A stretch of DNA of 64,000 nucleotides. Source: Bifidobacterium rousetti. Its GTDB lineage: Bacteria; Actinomycetota; Actinomycetes; Actinomycetales; Bifidobacteriaceae. Location of the stretch: NCBI RefSeq assembly GCF_008698235.1, contig NZ_PEBH01000006.1, positions 1 to 64,000 of the forward strand, read 5' to 3'. The notes beneath the pieces are model-generated. The model saw only the letters and a program-made list of their open reading frames with translations. It had not been told where the DNA came from and made no database searches. The position numbers were made by a program, and so were the translations under genes. Below, piece by piece: positions 54,070-63,007 of this stretch (positions are counted from its first letter, which is position 1; the number at the start of each line of letters is the position of its first letter).

Positions 54070-54723
54070 TCACTCGCCGCCGTGGCGGGCGCGGGTCGCG
54101 GCCGGAGCGACGGTCACGGCGGAGGCGGCCGGCAGATGGGTCAGGGTGTGCCAGACCACGGCGATCTGCACGAACAGCAGGCCGAAGGCGAACAGCAGCG
54201 GCAGGTGGATGGTCATCCAGTTCACGGCCGGCACGCGGTCGATGAACAGGACGAACGGCACCAGCAGCGGCCACAGGGCGGCGTCACGCACCTCTCCGCC
54301 ACGGGACAGCGCGATCAGGGAGACCAGCGCGACGACGAGCACGAGGAGCGCGAACAGGAGCCCGAAACGGCCCTCCGGCTTCGCGATCACGTTGACGACG
54401 AGCATCAGCACGGCGAACACGAGCTGGCCGAGGAACGCGAGCGCGGCGACGCCAGCCGCGGGGGTGGCGGCGCGGGAGGCACGGGCGGATGCTGCGGATG
54501 CTGCGGGATCAGAGTCGGACGCCGCACCGGACGCGGGCAGGAACGCGGCGAGCAGGAGCAGGCCGACGGCCCACACGACACCCGGAATCACCCACCACAG
54601 CAGTCGATCGCCACGCCACCAGGCCAGCGGCATCAACACGTCGGACGCCACGGCGGCCAACACGACACCCACGAACGCCACAGGCGACTTCAGCAGCGCC
54701 TGCACACCATCACCGATACGCAT
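54070..54723 (-). CDS. polytopic membrane protein, unknown function
   Basis: 217 residues with about six hydrophobic helices (for example VAFVGVVLAAVASDVLM, WWVIPGVVWAVGLLLLAAFL, LLFALLVLVVALVSLIAL, LPLLFAFGLLFVQIAVVW). An Ala/Ser-rich loop lies after helix 2. Not recognised. Single gene with its own 5' flank. Confidence 0.7.
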   Translation of the reverse strand: MRIGDGVQALLKSPVAFVGVVLAAVASDVLMPLAWWRGDRLLWWVIPGVVWAVGLLLLAAFLPASGAASDSDPAASAASARASRAATPAAGVAALAFLGQLVFAVLMLVVNVIAKPEGRFGLLFALLVLVVALVSLIALSRGGEVRDAALWPLLVPFVLFIDRVPAVNWMTIHLPLLFAFGLLFVQIAVVWHTLTHLPAASAVTVAPAATRARHGGE

Positions 54724-54930
54724 AAGTAACTTCTTTCCCCTTGGAACCGTACACCGCTCTGACCGCCGGCGGGGCTGGCTGGCAACGCCGGGACGCCCGT
54801 CGCGCCGGAATCATGCGGAACACCGTATGTTATGAACCTCAACGACTATACAACAGCATGTTCCTGTCGGTTCCGGAGGAATCAGGGATGTCGGGCGATG
54901 ATGGGGTGGCATTCGGGGGTATTCGCCCGA

Positions 54931-55054
54931 TACTGTGCGAGCCACCGTGCGGACCGCTGAGCGAGCCACTGAGCGAGCCACTGTGCAAGACACTGTGCAA
55001 GACACTGTGCGGAGGCCACCGTGCGGGGCGACCGTGCGAGACACCATGCGAGCA
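54931..55054. repeat. 12-bp tandem repeat tract
   Basis: About ten units of CACTGTGCRAGM, the middle ones nearly identical (CACTGTGCAAGA). It is readable as open frames on both strands (EPLSEPLCKTLCKT), but no SD or motif supports a gene. Confidence 0.65.
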
Positions 55055-55119
55055 AACGTCTTTTGAGCCCGATGAGTCGTCGGCTCAGCCTTGCCGCACA
55101 TAAGGGGGTTTCGGCCCGT

Positions 55120-55400
55120 CAGGATATTCGCGAGACATTCCCGTCAGCAGCCTGCATACATCTCTCCCTGATCGCGATTCCGCGAGAGAAACCGGTTACC
55201 ACCACGCACGCACCTCTCGTCAGCCTCTGCCCCCGCGAGACGTTCCCGTCACCATCCCACGCACACCTCTTGCGATCCCCGCCTCAGTGAGAGAAACCGG
55301 TCACCATCCCACGCACACCTCCCGCCAGCCTCTGTCTCCGCGAGACGTTCCCGTCACCGCCCCGCACACGCCTCTCACTGGGAGTGCTCCAGAGAGACGA
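55120..55400. repeat. imperfect tandem repeat tract next to the surface-protein gene
   Basis: Alternating blocks CGAGACGTTCCCGTCACC and GAGAGAAACCGGTCACC, each followed by ACGCACACCTCTCGYCAGCC, repeated about five times at roughly 50-bp intervals. It lies just beyond the 3' end of the beta-helix surface protein. No gene. Confidence 0.6.
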
Positions 55401-55505
55401 ACACGGCACCAACCAACACGCGCCTCTCGCCGATACAACCAAGAAGGCCCCGGCACCGTGCGAATCGCACGGAAACCGAGGCCTGATGGAACCCGATGCT
55501 GCGGG

Positions 55506-58500
55506 TTACCTGGCGGTGAAGGCGGTGCCTTCGTCACGCCAACCATGCATCACCAGCACACCACGCTCGTTCGCACTTGTGGTCAGCAGGTGATCGCCGT
55601 TGCCCGGGTTGTACAGGCGATGCACCTTCGCGGCGGAATCATCGGAACCATCCGACGACTCAGGCACGTAGAACGCGACACCCTCGTAATTCCACTTGGC
55701 CCTGATCAGCACGTCACGCTCCTTGACGGACGTCGTGAACAGATGCTTGCCACCCGGGTTGTACAGACGGTACACAGGCGTGCCGTAATCGACCATCGTG
55801 AACCCGATGCCCTCGTCACGCCACTGGCCCGACTTGATCAGCGCGTTGTACTCGTTCTCGCTCGACACGTAGAAGTGCTCGCCGCTACGCGGGTTGTACA
55901 GGCGATGCACCTTGATGTCAGAGATGACGACCGTCACCTCGAACGAGGTCGCCTTCGTCGGGTCGGAGTTCAGGGTGATGAACACCTTCACCTTGCCCGG
56001 CTTGGAGGTGTCAAGAGTCACCGTGTACTGGTCGGGGGTGAGGGTGCTGCCACGGTACTTGACCACCATGCCGGTGGCGTCGAACTGCTCGCCGATCTTG
56101 TACTCGAGCTTGTTCGGCTTGGTCGTCACCTCGGGGCTGGACGGGTAGACCACGGTGCCGCCACCGTTACCACCGTTACCGCCGTTCGACGTGAACGTCA
56201 CGTACAGGGTCAGGTTGTCCGTCACCTTGGTGGAGGGATCGAACAGCTTGTAGTCATTACCAACCTTGACGTACACCCTAGTGGTGTAACCGTCCTTGGA
56301 CGGGATGTTCGCAACAGTTCCGTTCTCGGCGACTACCTCGAAACCCTCCAGCTCATCGGTGCCGACGATACGGTAGGTCACGCCGTAGAACAGCGTGGAA
56401 TCGCCACTGGCGCCGGCGAAGGGAACCGTTTTCTTGCCGAACTTGTTCTCATCGGCGTGCTCCCCGCCAAAGATGAACGGGGACTTCTCGGAGACCTTGA
56501 TGCCACCGTTGTCAACAACAGCGGTATCGCTGTTGAACGTGTTGCCCGTGATGGTGATGTTCTCCTGAAGGGCCGTCTTCTTACCTTGCTGGAAGATCTG
56601 TGTACGGAACAGAACACCCATGCGGCCAGCTCCGAACTCATTGCCGGAGAGGGTGATGCCGGTGGTGCCACCCCAGAAATCAATCAGTAGGTCAGTATAA
56701 TTGTCCTCTCCCACGGCAAGCTTGTTGCCGGTGACAGTGACACCACTAACACCGAGTCGAGGTTCAGCAGCAGTGTCGTAAGTGGCGAGGAACCGGGTCT
56801 TGTTGAGCTTCGCCGCACCAAGCATGGTGTTATTTGAGATCACCGTGTTGATGACGCCGGCTTCCGTGCCAGAGTTGACCTCGTTAGTCAGCAAGACTCC
56901 GTAATGATAGCCACTATCTCCATCAGCCATATCGAACGTATTGCCGGAGATCACGGTACCCTCGACCTTTTCACCGGAATTGGTCTGAACATTCACGCCC
57001 ACGGCTCTGCCGGACGTAATCTTGGCGTCAGCAGTGATCGTGAAGGTGTTACCGGTCACCTGCACGCGGTCAGCAGCACTGATCATCACACTAGACGAGA
57101 AATTCGTAACCTTGGTCGTGCTGTTGAGGATGAAGTGCACGTTCGTGATTTGAGTTCCCGTGGCCTGTGCACCCAAAACAAGCTGGCCGTTGAGGGAATA
57201 TCCACGGCCATCAAGCGTGATCGTCTTACCAACTGTCAGCACACTACTCAGCGTGACATTCGACAGAAGTGTGACCGTATCACCGTTCTGTGCGGCATTG
57301 ATCGCCTCTGCGAGAGTCGCGTACGGAGTGATCACGCCATCCTTGCCGGGGACGCCCGCGGCGATGTTCGGGTTGTTGGTGTTGCCGTTATCCGGTTTGG
57401 AGAACGTCAAACCATCGTCAGTCACACCGTTGCCGAGGTTGTAGCCGAACGTCGTGCCCTTGAACGTGTTGTCGCCGACAGTCACCTTATCGCTCTTCGT
57501 GTTCTGACCGGTGGCGACACCGCTACCGAGGGCCTGACGCAGGTTAGTGAACGAGTTGCCGGTGAACGTCATGTTCTGCACGCCCTGCACATAGGCGCCG
57601 TATGCGGAACCCTTGGATTCGGCATCAGCGGTGACGGTGTTTCCCGTGACCGTGAGGTTGGTCACGCCATAGCCATTCGCAGTGTTGCCGAGCGCGGACA
57701 GCAGCATGACCATGCCTTTATCGTTAGCCGCACCGGTGACATTCAACTTGTTGTTCGTAATCGCAACTTCGTTGATGGTCGGGTTGCCCTGAATGTTGAC
57801 CGCCCTGCGTTCATGGTTGCTTTGCGGCACGGAGAAGTTGAACGTGTTGCCATCGATGGTGGCACGCGCAGATCCCTGAGCCAAGAACACGCCATTATAG
57901 GTCTTTTTAGCGGCATTCTCGGCGACGCCGAACGTGTTGTTCTTAACAACGACACCGCCAGCTCCCTGAATGGACACGCTGGTGGTGGTTCCATTCGTGC
58001 CGTCCAACGAGAAGGTCATGCCGGTGATCGTGACAGCGCCATGCGCCGTCATCGTGCCGGAATACACAGCGCCTTCCGCGGCGGTCACCGTGTAGTTCTC
58101 GACTCCTTGGGCGACATCCACGTTCTCGGACGTGCTCTTGGTTAACGTCACCGTTTCACCGGTCTTGACGGCGGCCAAAGCCTTGCGGAATGACTCGTAG
58201 GGCGTGATGGTCGTGCCGTCGGCGGATGTCACCGTAGCGACGTCGGTGGCGGCGGCGTCCTCGCCCTGGTTGGTGTCGCCGGCGGCGGTGTTGCCATTGT
58301 TGGCATCGCCCGCGGTCGTGTTATCCGCGTTGCCGGTCTCACCGGTGCCCGTGGTCTTATCGGCCGTGGCGTCGGCCTTATCGGACGTGTTACCCGCCTC
58401 GGTCGTCTGCGACGTCGTCGTCTGCGCCTTGTCGGCGGTCACCGACGTCGTCGCCGCGTTGGCGGCCGGCGCGACGGCCAGCGAGCCCAGCGTGCAGGCG

Positions 58501-58553
58501 GCGGCGAGCAGCGCGACCAGACGACGCTCGTTGGAATGATCCTGATTCGCCAT
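55506..58553 (-). CDS. secreted beta-helix surface protein with DUF5648 repeats
   Basis: 1015 residues. Signal peptide LVALLAAACTLGSLAVAPAANA; a Thr/Asn/Gly/Asp-rich linker (about 35-105); two right-handed beta-helix modules, each opening with ITPYxSxxxALxAxxxGxTVTL and continuing as VTGNTV/ITGNTF rungs (about 105-390 and 395-740); an InlB B-repeat-like segment (DGYTTRVYVKVGNDYKLF); a bacterial Ig-like domain; and three C-terminal DUF5648-type units (VHRLYNPRSGEHFY, VYRLYNPGGKHLFTT, VHRLYNPGNGDHLLTT). No LPxTG, so attachment may be via the terminal repeats. AAGGGG lies before the ATG. Likely glycan- or cell-wall-binding. Confidence 0.85.
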   Translation of the reverse strand: MANQDHSNERRLVALLAAACTLGSLAVAPAANAATTSVTADKAQTTTSQTTEAGNTSDKADATADKTTGTGETGNADNTTAGDANNGNTAAGDTNQGEDAAATDVATVTSADGTTITPYESFRKALAAVKTGETVTLTKSTSENVDVAQGVENYTVTAAEGAVYSGTMTAHGAVTITGMTFSLDGTNGTTTSVSIQGAGGVVVKNNTFGVAENAAKKTYNGVFLAQGSARATIDGNTFNFSVPQSNHERRAVNIQGNPTINEVAITNNKLNVTGAANDKGMVMLLSALGNTANGYGVTNLTVTGNTVTADAESKGSAYGAYVQGVQNMTFTGNSFTNLRQALGSGVATGQNTKSDKVTVGDNTFKGTTFGYNLGNGVTDDGLTFSKPDNGNTNNPNIAAGVPGKDGVITPYATLAEAINAAQNGDTVTLLSNVTLSSVLTVGKTITLDGRGYSLNGQLVLGAQATGTQITNVHFILNSTTKVTNFSSSVMISAADRVQVTGNTFTITADAKITSGRAVGVNVQTNSGEKVEGTVISGNTFDMADGDSGYHYGVLLTNEVNSGTEAGVINTVISNNTMLGAAKLNKTRFLATYDTAAEPRLGVSGVTVTGNKLAVGEDNYTDLLIDFWGGTTGITLSGNEFGAGRMGVLFRTQIFQQGKKTALQENITITGNTFNSDTAVVDNGGIKVSEKSPFIFGGEHADENKFGKKTVPFAGASGDSTLFYGVTYRIVGTDELEGFEVVAENGTVANIPSKDGYTTRVYVKVGNDYKLFDPSTKVTDNLTLYVTFTSNGGNGGNGGGTVVYPSSPEVTTKPNKLEYKIGEQFDATGMVVKYRGSTLTPDQYTVTLDTSKPGKVKVFITLNSDPTKATSFEVTVVISDIKVHRLYNPRSGEHFYVSSENEYNALIKSGQWRDEGIGFTMVDYGTPVYRLYNPGGKHLFTTSVKERDVLIRAKWNYEGVAFYVPESSDGSDDSAAKVHRLYNPGNGDHLLTTSANERGVLVMHGWRDEGTAFTAR

Positions 58554-58569
58554 TCCGAACCCCTTGTCT

Positions 58570-58609
58570 CTAGGAAACCAGACCCTGACGATCTGGTTCT
58601 TTCCTCTAG
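58570..58609 (-). promoter_or_regulatory. hairpin in the leader of the surface-protein gene
   Basis: CTAGGAAACCAGA at 58570-58582 can pair with TCTGGTT...TCCTCTAG at 58592-58609. It lies just before the ribosome binding site, so it could be an operator or affect mRNA stability. Confidence 0.4.
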
Positions 58610-58717
58610 AAATACCCTCTTCTCTCGACGATGAATCCCCTCCAAACAGGGGTAAATCTTACTGAAAACCGGCGACTCGCACGCTCGCGGCCACGGCTTC
58701 ATACACCCCAAAACGAA

Positions 58718-58755
58718 GATCGCCTCCGCGACGAAGAATCGTTACGGAGGCGATC
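58718..58755 (-). terminator. kup terminator
   Basis: Eleven-bp stem GATCGCCTCCG with its complement and a 16-nt loop, then TTCGTTTT on the minus strand, 30 bp after the kup stop. Confidence 0.65.
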
Positions 58756-58784
58756 TGGGAGACCTATAAGAATTCGCAGGCGAC

Positions 58785-61193
58785 CTACTTCACCGCCGGG
58801 ATGTTGGCGGTGATGGGTTCGTCGCGGTCGATACGCTCGGTGCGCTTCAGGCGCGGCGGGCGACGGGTCGAGACGAACAGCGGCTGCACCTCGACCAGCG
58901 GGTTGTACGGCGCCAGACCGAACCACTTGACCGGCGAGCCGGCCACATGGCGGATCGCGTACTTGACCGACAGCGACAGCGCGCCGCGCGCGGAGACCTT
59001 CGACTCCGGCATCAGCGCCTTGTGGATCAGCACGTAGCGGATCGTGCCGATGTTCGGGTCGGCGTCCACCTTCGGGTAGATCGACTTCTGCTGCGGCAGC
59101 TCCCCCGTCTTCGACAGGTCGTGCATGATCTGATGCAGGTACGCCGGGATCGACTGCGACACCTTGAATCCCAAGCGGATACGCACGCGGAACAGGAAGT
59201 TCGTGCCGAAGTTCTCGACCTCGTACTCGCGCGTGAACGGCTCGTCGGTGGTCTCGACGCTCACCGCCCACCATGCGCGGGCGCGCTTCGGGTGATCGGC
59301 GAAGATCGAGAAGAAGATGTCCGTGTCGAGCCTCTTCATGATGTTATCGGAGGTCAGGTAGACGATGTTGTCCGCGAAATACGGAATACGGAAATCGCCA
59401 TGCAGCTTCTCGAGCGTGGGCAGGAAGTCCTGACGCTGCATGTGACGCCGTTGCGCGCGTTCCAGTTTCGTGCCTTCGTTCCATGTGTACATGATGAACA
59501 GGATCGCGATGGTTAGCAGCATCGTGAACCAGCCGCCGTGCAGGAACTTCGCCATCGACGCGATGAAGAACATCGCCTGGATCGCGAGGAAGATCAGGAG
59601 GAACACGATCGCGCCGAGGCGGTGGTGGTCGTACCAGATGTACACGGCGAGCAGCACGGTCGTCGTGATCATCGTGATCGTCAGCGCGAGACCGTACGCG
59701 GCGGAGATGTGCTCGGAGTCCTTGAACAGGGCGAGCACGAGCAGGGTGGCGACGCACAGCACGCCGTTGATGACCGGGATGTACAGCTGGCCGCGCGTGC
59801 GGGCCGGGTAGCGCACCTGAAGATGCGGCATCCAGTTGAGTCGTGTGGCTTCGGAGACCATCGTGAACGCGCCGGTGATCAACGCCTGCGAGGCGATCAC
59901 GCCCGCGGTGACCGACAGGATCACGGCGAGGTATCGCACGTTCGGGGTCATCATCTGGAAGAACGGGTTGAGCGTCTTCATCGTGCTGTACTCGGGGTTG
60001 CGGTTGTTCGCGAGGATCCACGCGCCCTGGCCGAAGTAGTTGAACACGAGGGCGATCTTGATGAACGGCCAGGTGAAGTAGATGTTGCCGCGCCCCACAT
60101 GGCCCATGTCGGAGTAGAGGGCCTCGGCGCCGGTGGTCGACAGGAACACCGTGCCCATCAGGGCGATGCCGGCCGCGTTGTGCGGGCTGAACAGGAACTT
60201 GATGCCGTACACCGGGTTGAGGGCCGCGAACACGGTCCAGTCGTTCGACAGGTTCACGATGCCGACGATCGCGAGGAAGCTGAACCAGATGAGCACCATC
60301 GAGCCGAACACCTTGCCGATCGACTCGGTGCCTCGCGACTGCACCATGAACAGCACGACGATGATCACGACGGTGATCATCAGGGTCAGGCTCGGGTTCT
60401 CGTCGAACAGCCCTTCGAGCGGCGGCAGGGTCTGCAGACCCTCGACCGCGGAGCTGATCGACACGGCTGGTGTCAGCACCGAATCGGCGAGGAACGCGGC
60501 GCCGCCGACCATCGCGGGGATCGCCAGCCACGCGCCGCGACGACGGATCAGCGAGTACAGGGCGAAGATGCCGCCCTCGCCGTTGTTGTCGATGCGCATC
60601 GCGATGAGCACGTACTTGACGGTGGTAATCAGCGTGATCGACCAGAACACGAGCGACAGCATGCCGAGCACGGCCTCGCGGTCGGCGTTGCCGATGCCGC
60701 CCTGGCCGGACAGGAACGTCTGCGCGGTGTAGAGGGGCGAGGTACCGATGTCGCCGTAGACGACGCCAAGCGCGACGATCGCCATGCCCCACGTGACCTT
60801 GTCCGGACCGGACTGCAATCGCGCCCACCAGCGGCCGAAGCGGCCGCGCGCGGCAGTGTTGGCGAGCTTCTCGGCCTCCTTGTTCTTGGCCTCAGCCTGC
60901 TTGACGAGTTCCTGACGCTCCTCCCTGGTGAGCGTGCGTCGGGAGACCTTCGGCGCGTTGGTGAAGGTGTCGGCCCGCAGCAGGGCCTCCTTCTCCTGAC
61001 GCGCCTTGGCCGCGGCGGCCTTCTCCGCGGACTTGACCGCGGGGGCCGTGGCCGGGGCGGGCGCGGCCGGCGCGGATTGCGACTGCGCGGCCTGCCCGAC
61101 CTGCGACTGCGCGGAATCGGGCGCAGTATTGACGTTTTGCGCGCCGCCGCTGACTTTTCGAGCGCGTTCGGGCCTCTGATTCGACTCAGCCAT
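58785..61193 (-). CDS. kup: Kup potassium uptake protein
   Basis: Proton-coupled K+ importer, 802 residues, about 12 membrane helices and a C-terminal cytoplasmic domain. KUP signature ALGVVYGDIGTSPLYT near residue 150, GNADREAVLGMLSLVFWSITLITTVKY, GALYSDMGHVGRGNI-type loop (EALYSDMGHVG) and YFGQGAW follow. The N-terminal ~130 residues are an unusual Ala/Pro/Gln/Lys-rich extension with a charged helix (REERQELVKQAEAKNKEAEK). GGAGGACC lies 7-10 nt before the ATG at 61193, so the extension appears to be translated. Confidence 0.95.
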   Translation of the reverse strand: MAESNQRPERARKVSGGAQNVNTAPDSAQSQVGQAAQSQSAPAAPAPATAPAVKSAEKAAAAKARQEKEALLRADTFTNAPKVSRRTLTREERQELVKQAEAKNKEAEKLANTAARGRFGRWWARLQSGPDKVTWGMAIVALGVVYGDIGTSPLYTAQTFLSGQGGIGNADREAVLGMLSLVFWSITLITTVKYVLIAMRIDNNGEGGIFALYSLIRRRGAWLAIPAMVGGAAFLADSVLTPAVSISSAVEGLQTLPPLEGLFDENPSLTLMITVVIIVVLFMVQSRGTESIGKVFGSMVLIWFSFLAIVGIVNLSNDWTVFAALNPVYGIKFLFSPHNAAGIALMGTVFLSTTGAEALYSDMGHVGRGNIYFTWPFIKIALVFNYFGQGAWILANNRNPEYSTMKTLNPFFQMMTPNVRYLAVILSVTAGVIASQALITGAFTMVSEATRLNWMPHLQVRYPARTRGQLYIPVINGVLCVATLLVLALFKDSEHISAAYGLALTITMITTTVLLAVYIWYDHHRLGAIVFLLIFLAIQAMFFIASMAKFLHGGWFTMLLTIAILFIMYTWNEGTKLERAQRRHMQRQDFLPTLEKLHGDFRIPYFADNIVYLTSDNIMKRLDTDIFFSIFADHPKRARAWWAVSVETTDEPFTREYEVENFGTNFLFRVRIRLGFKVSQSIPAYLHQIMHDLSKTGELPQQKSIYPKVDADPNIGTIRYVLIHKALMPESKVSARGALSLSVKYAIRHVAGSPVKWFGLAPYNPLVEVQPLFVSTRRPPRLKRTERIDRDEPITANIPAVK

Positions 61194-61429
61194 ACGTTCG
61201 GTCCTCCACCGGTCTCAGCGCGGGACCAACTGCAACCCGCGATCTTCCTTACTTCCCGTCGGACGATTATTCGACTGTTCGACGCCTCTTTCGAAAGGAC
61301 ATGGTATCGCCCTAACGAAAACCTCACAAATTCTTAACGCTTACCTTATCCCAACGTATGACCATGATTAGGGAATCAGTCTTCGACCGATACGGTGTTT
61401 TCCGCGACCGACCAGACCACCCTCCTTCT

Positions 61430-61475
61430 CTCCCCCAGTCAGCCTGCGGCCGACAGCCCCCTCGTCAGAGGGGGG
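61430..61475. repeat. CCCCCTCgtcaGAGGGGG repeat/terminator after tatD
   Basis: Shares CCCCCTCGTCAGAGGGGG with 41358-41375 and a CCCCCAGTCAGCCTGCGGCC arm. Located just past the TatD stop, so it may terminate tatD. The remaining gap to kup holds the kup promoter region. Confidence 0.55.
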
Positions 61476-61490
61476 GCCATACATACGAGC

Positions 61491-62450
61491 TCACACGCCG
61501 TAGACGGTGCGGGTGGTGTTGCGGGCGCCGCGGGCGACTTCGGCGAGGGGAAGATCGAGGGTGTCGGCCATCGCGCGCAGGGTGTAGGGGATCATGTACG
61601 GCGCGTTCGTGCGGCCACGATACGGCATCGGCGTCAGGTACGGCGCGTCGGTTTCGACCATCGCGTGATCGAGGCCGACGATGCGCAGCGATTCGCGGAT
61701 CCCGTCGTTGCCCTTGTAGCTCACGGTGCCGGAGAAGCTCAGGTACCAGCCGTGCTCGCGCGCGATTTCGGCCATGTCGGCGTCGCCCGAGTAGGAGTGG
61801 AACACCGTGCGTTCGGGCGCGCCGTCGGCGAGCAGCGTCTCGATGACCTCCTTGTGCGAATCGCGATCGTGGATCTGCATCGGCAGGCCGAGCTCTTTCG
61901 CGAGGGCGATGTGCGCGCGGAACGCCTCCCGTTGCAGCGCGATCGCGTCGCCGCCAGTGCGGAACAGGTCCATGCCGGTCTCGCCGATCGCGACGACCTG
62001 GTCCGGGTAGGCGCGGGCGAGTCGGGCGACCTCGGCCATCGCATCGTCGAAGCTCACGTCGTGGTACGGCTTGTACGTGACGGGCAGTCCGTCGGGGCCG
62101 GGTTCGGCGCGATGCCCGTGCCGCACGGCCTCGTTGGGGTGGATGGCGATCGCCGCGTGCACCTGCCCGGGGTGATCGACGGCCATGTCGATCGCCCGCT
62201 GCATGTTCGGGTATTCGCAGCCGCAGTCGATGATCCCGGTCACGCCGACCGCCGCCGCCTGCGCGAGCAGTTCGTCGACGCCGTAGACCGGTACCTCCGG
62301 CTGCCCCTTGGCGACGGCCTCGTGACTCATCGCCCGCGCGAACGGCACGACCGATGCGACATGCGTGTGATTGTCGATGACCTGCGCGTCGGCGGGAAGG
62401 GATTCGGGGGCCGGCGCCCAGCTGCGGTCGCGATGATGATGCTTGCTCAT
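61491..62450 (-). CDS. tatD: TatD-family metal-dependent DNase
   Basis: 319-residue amidohydrolase-fold nuclease. Metal ligands: IDNHTHV, Glu in AIGETGMDLF, IHDRD, HSYSGD and the Asp in METDAPYLTPMPYRG. The end NTTRTVYGV is usual for bacterial TatD. TatD acts as a 3'-5' exonuclease or tRNA/DNA quality-control enzyme in other bacteria. Single gene by spacing. Confidence 0.93.
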   Translation of the reverse strand: MSKHHHRDRSWAPAPESLPADAQVIDNHTHVASVVPFARAMSHEAVAKGQPEVPVYGVDELLAQAAAVGVTGIIDCGCEYPNMQRAIDMAVDHPGQVHAAIAIHPNEAVRHGHRAEPGPDGLPVTYKPYHDVSFDDAMAEVARLARAYPDQVVAIGETGMDLFRTGGDAIALQREAFRAHIALAKELGLPMQIHDRDSHKEVIETLLADGAPERTVFHSYSGDADMAEIAREHGWYLSFSGTVSYKGNDGIRESLRIVGLDHAMVETDAPYLTPMPYRGRTNAPYMIPYTLRAMADTLDLPLAEVARGARNTTRTVYGV

Positions 62451-62486
62451 AGCTACCCAGTGTAGGCGAGGCTAGACTGGGGCCCG

Positions 62487-62760
62487 GCGTACGTTCCCAG
62501 TGGCATCCGGGCATCCTATCCACCGTTCCCGTACGCCGCCGCACATACGGCGTACGTTCCGTGTGGCCATCGGCATCCAACCCCCTGTCTTCGTACACTG
62601 CCACGCAGGCAGCGTACGTTCCCCGTGGTCATCAGCGTCCTATCACCCGTATTCGTACGGGGCCACGCGCGCAGCGTACGAATACGGGTGATGACCGACA
62701 TCAAGCCACGTCCGACGTACGCTGGCGAACCCTCAGCGTACGTTCCCTGTGGTCAGGCCG
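62487..62760. repeat. 62-bp tandem repeat array, five units
   Basis: GCGTACG begins units at 62487, 62550, 62612, 62674 and 62736 (periods 63, 62, 62, 62). Most units read GCGTACGTTCCC then GTGGTCATC. A second half-site TCGTACxxxGCC lies about 31 bp into each. Spacer sequence differs between units. Not CRISPR-like: no 28-37-bp constant repeats with unique spacers and no cas genes. Confidence 0.7.
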
Positions 62761-63007
62761 GATCAAACCACATACGACGCACACGGCACCACCCGATTGC
62801 ACCGAAGAGCCACGCAGACCCACGATGAGACTGCGCACATGACGGATTCACAGGAACTCCTGCGTCAGGTATGTCGTAATTGTTGAGCGGTGAATCATGG
62901 TCGTATACTGCCGCTGGACTTTGCGCTCGATCGCGGACACGACCGAACGGTCAGTCGGCATCATTCATCGGGCCATTCATCAGACCATTCATCAGGTGGG
63001 AGCATCA

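Noticed and set aside
54741..55103. 120-residue Cys/Pro/Glu-repeat protein
   Set aside because: Derives from a 12-bp tandem repeat that is open on both strands; no SD or composition support.
62487..62760. CRISPR array
   Set aside because: Period is regular, but the constant part is only about 12-20 bases, units diverge throughout, and no cas gene is in the window.
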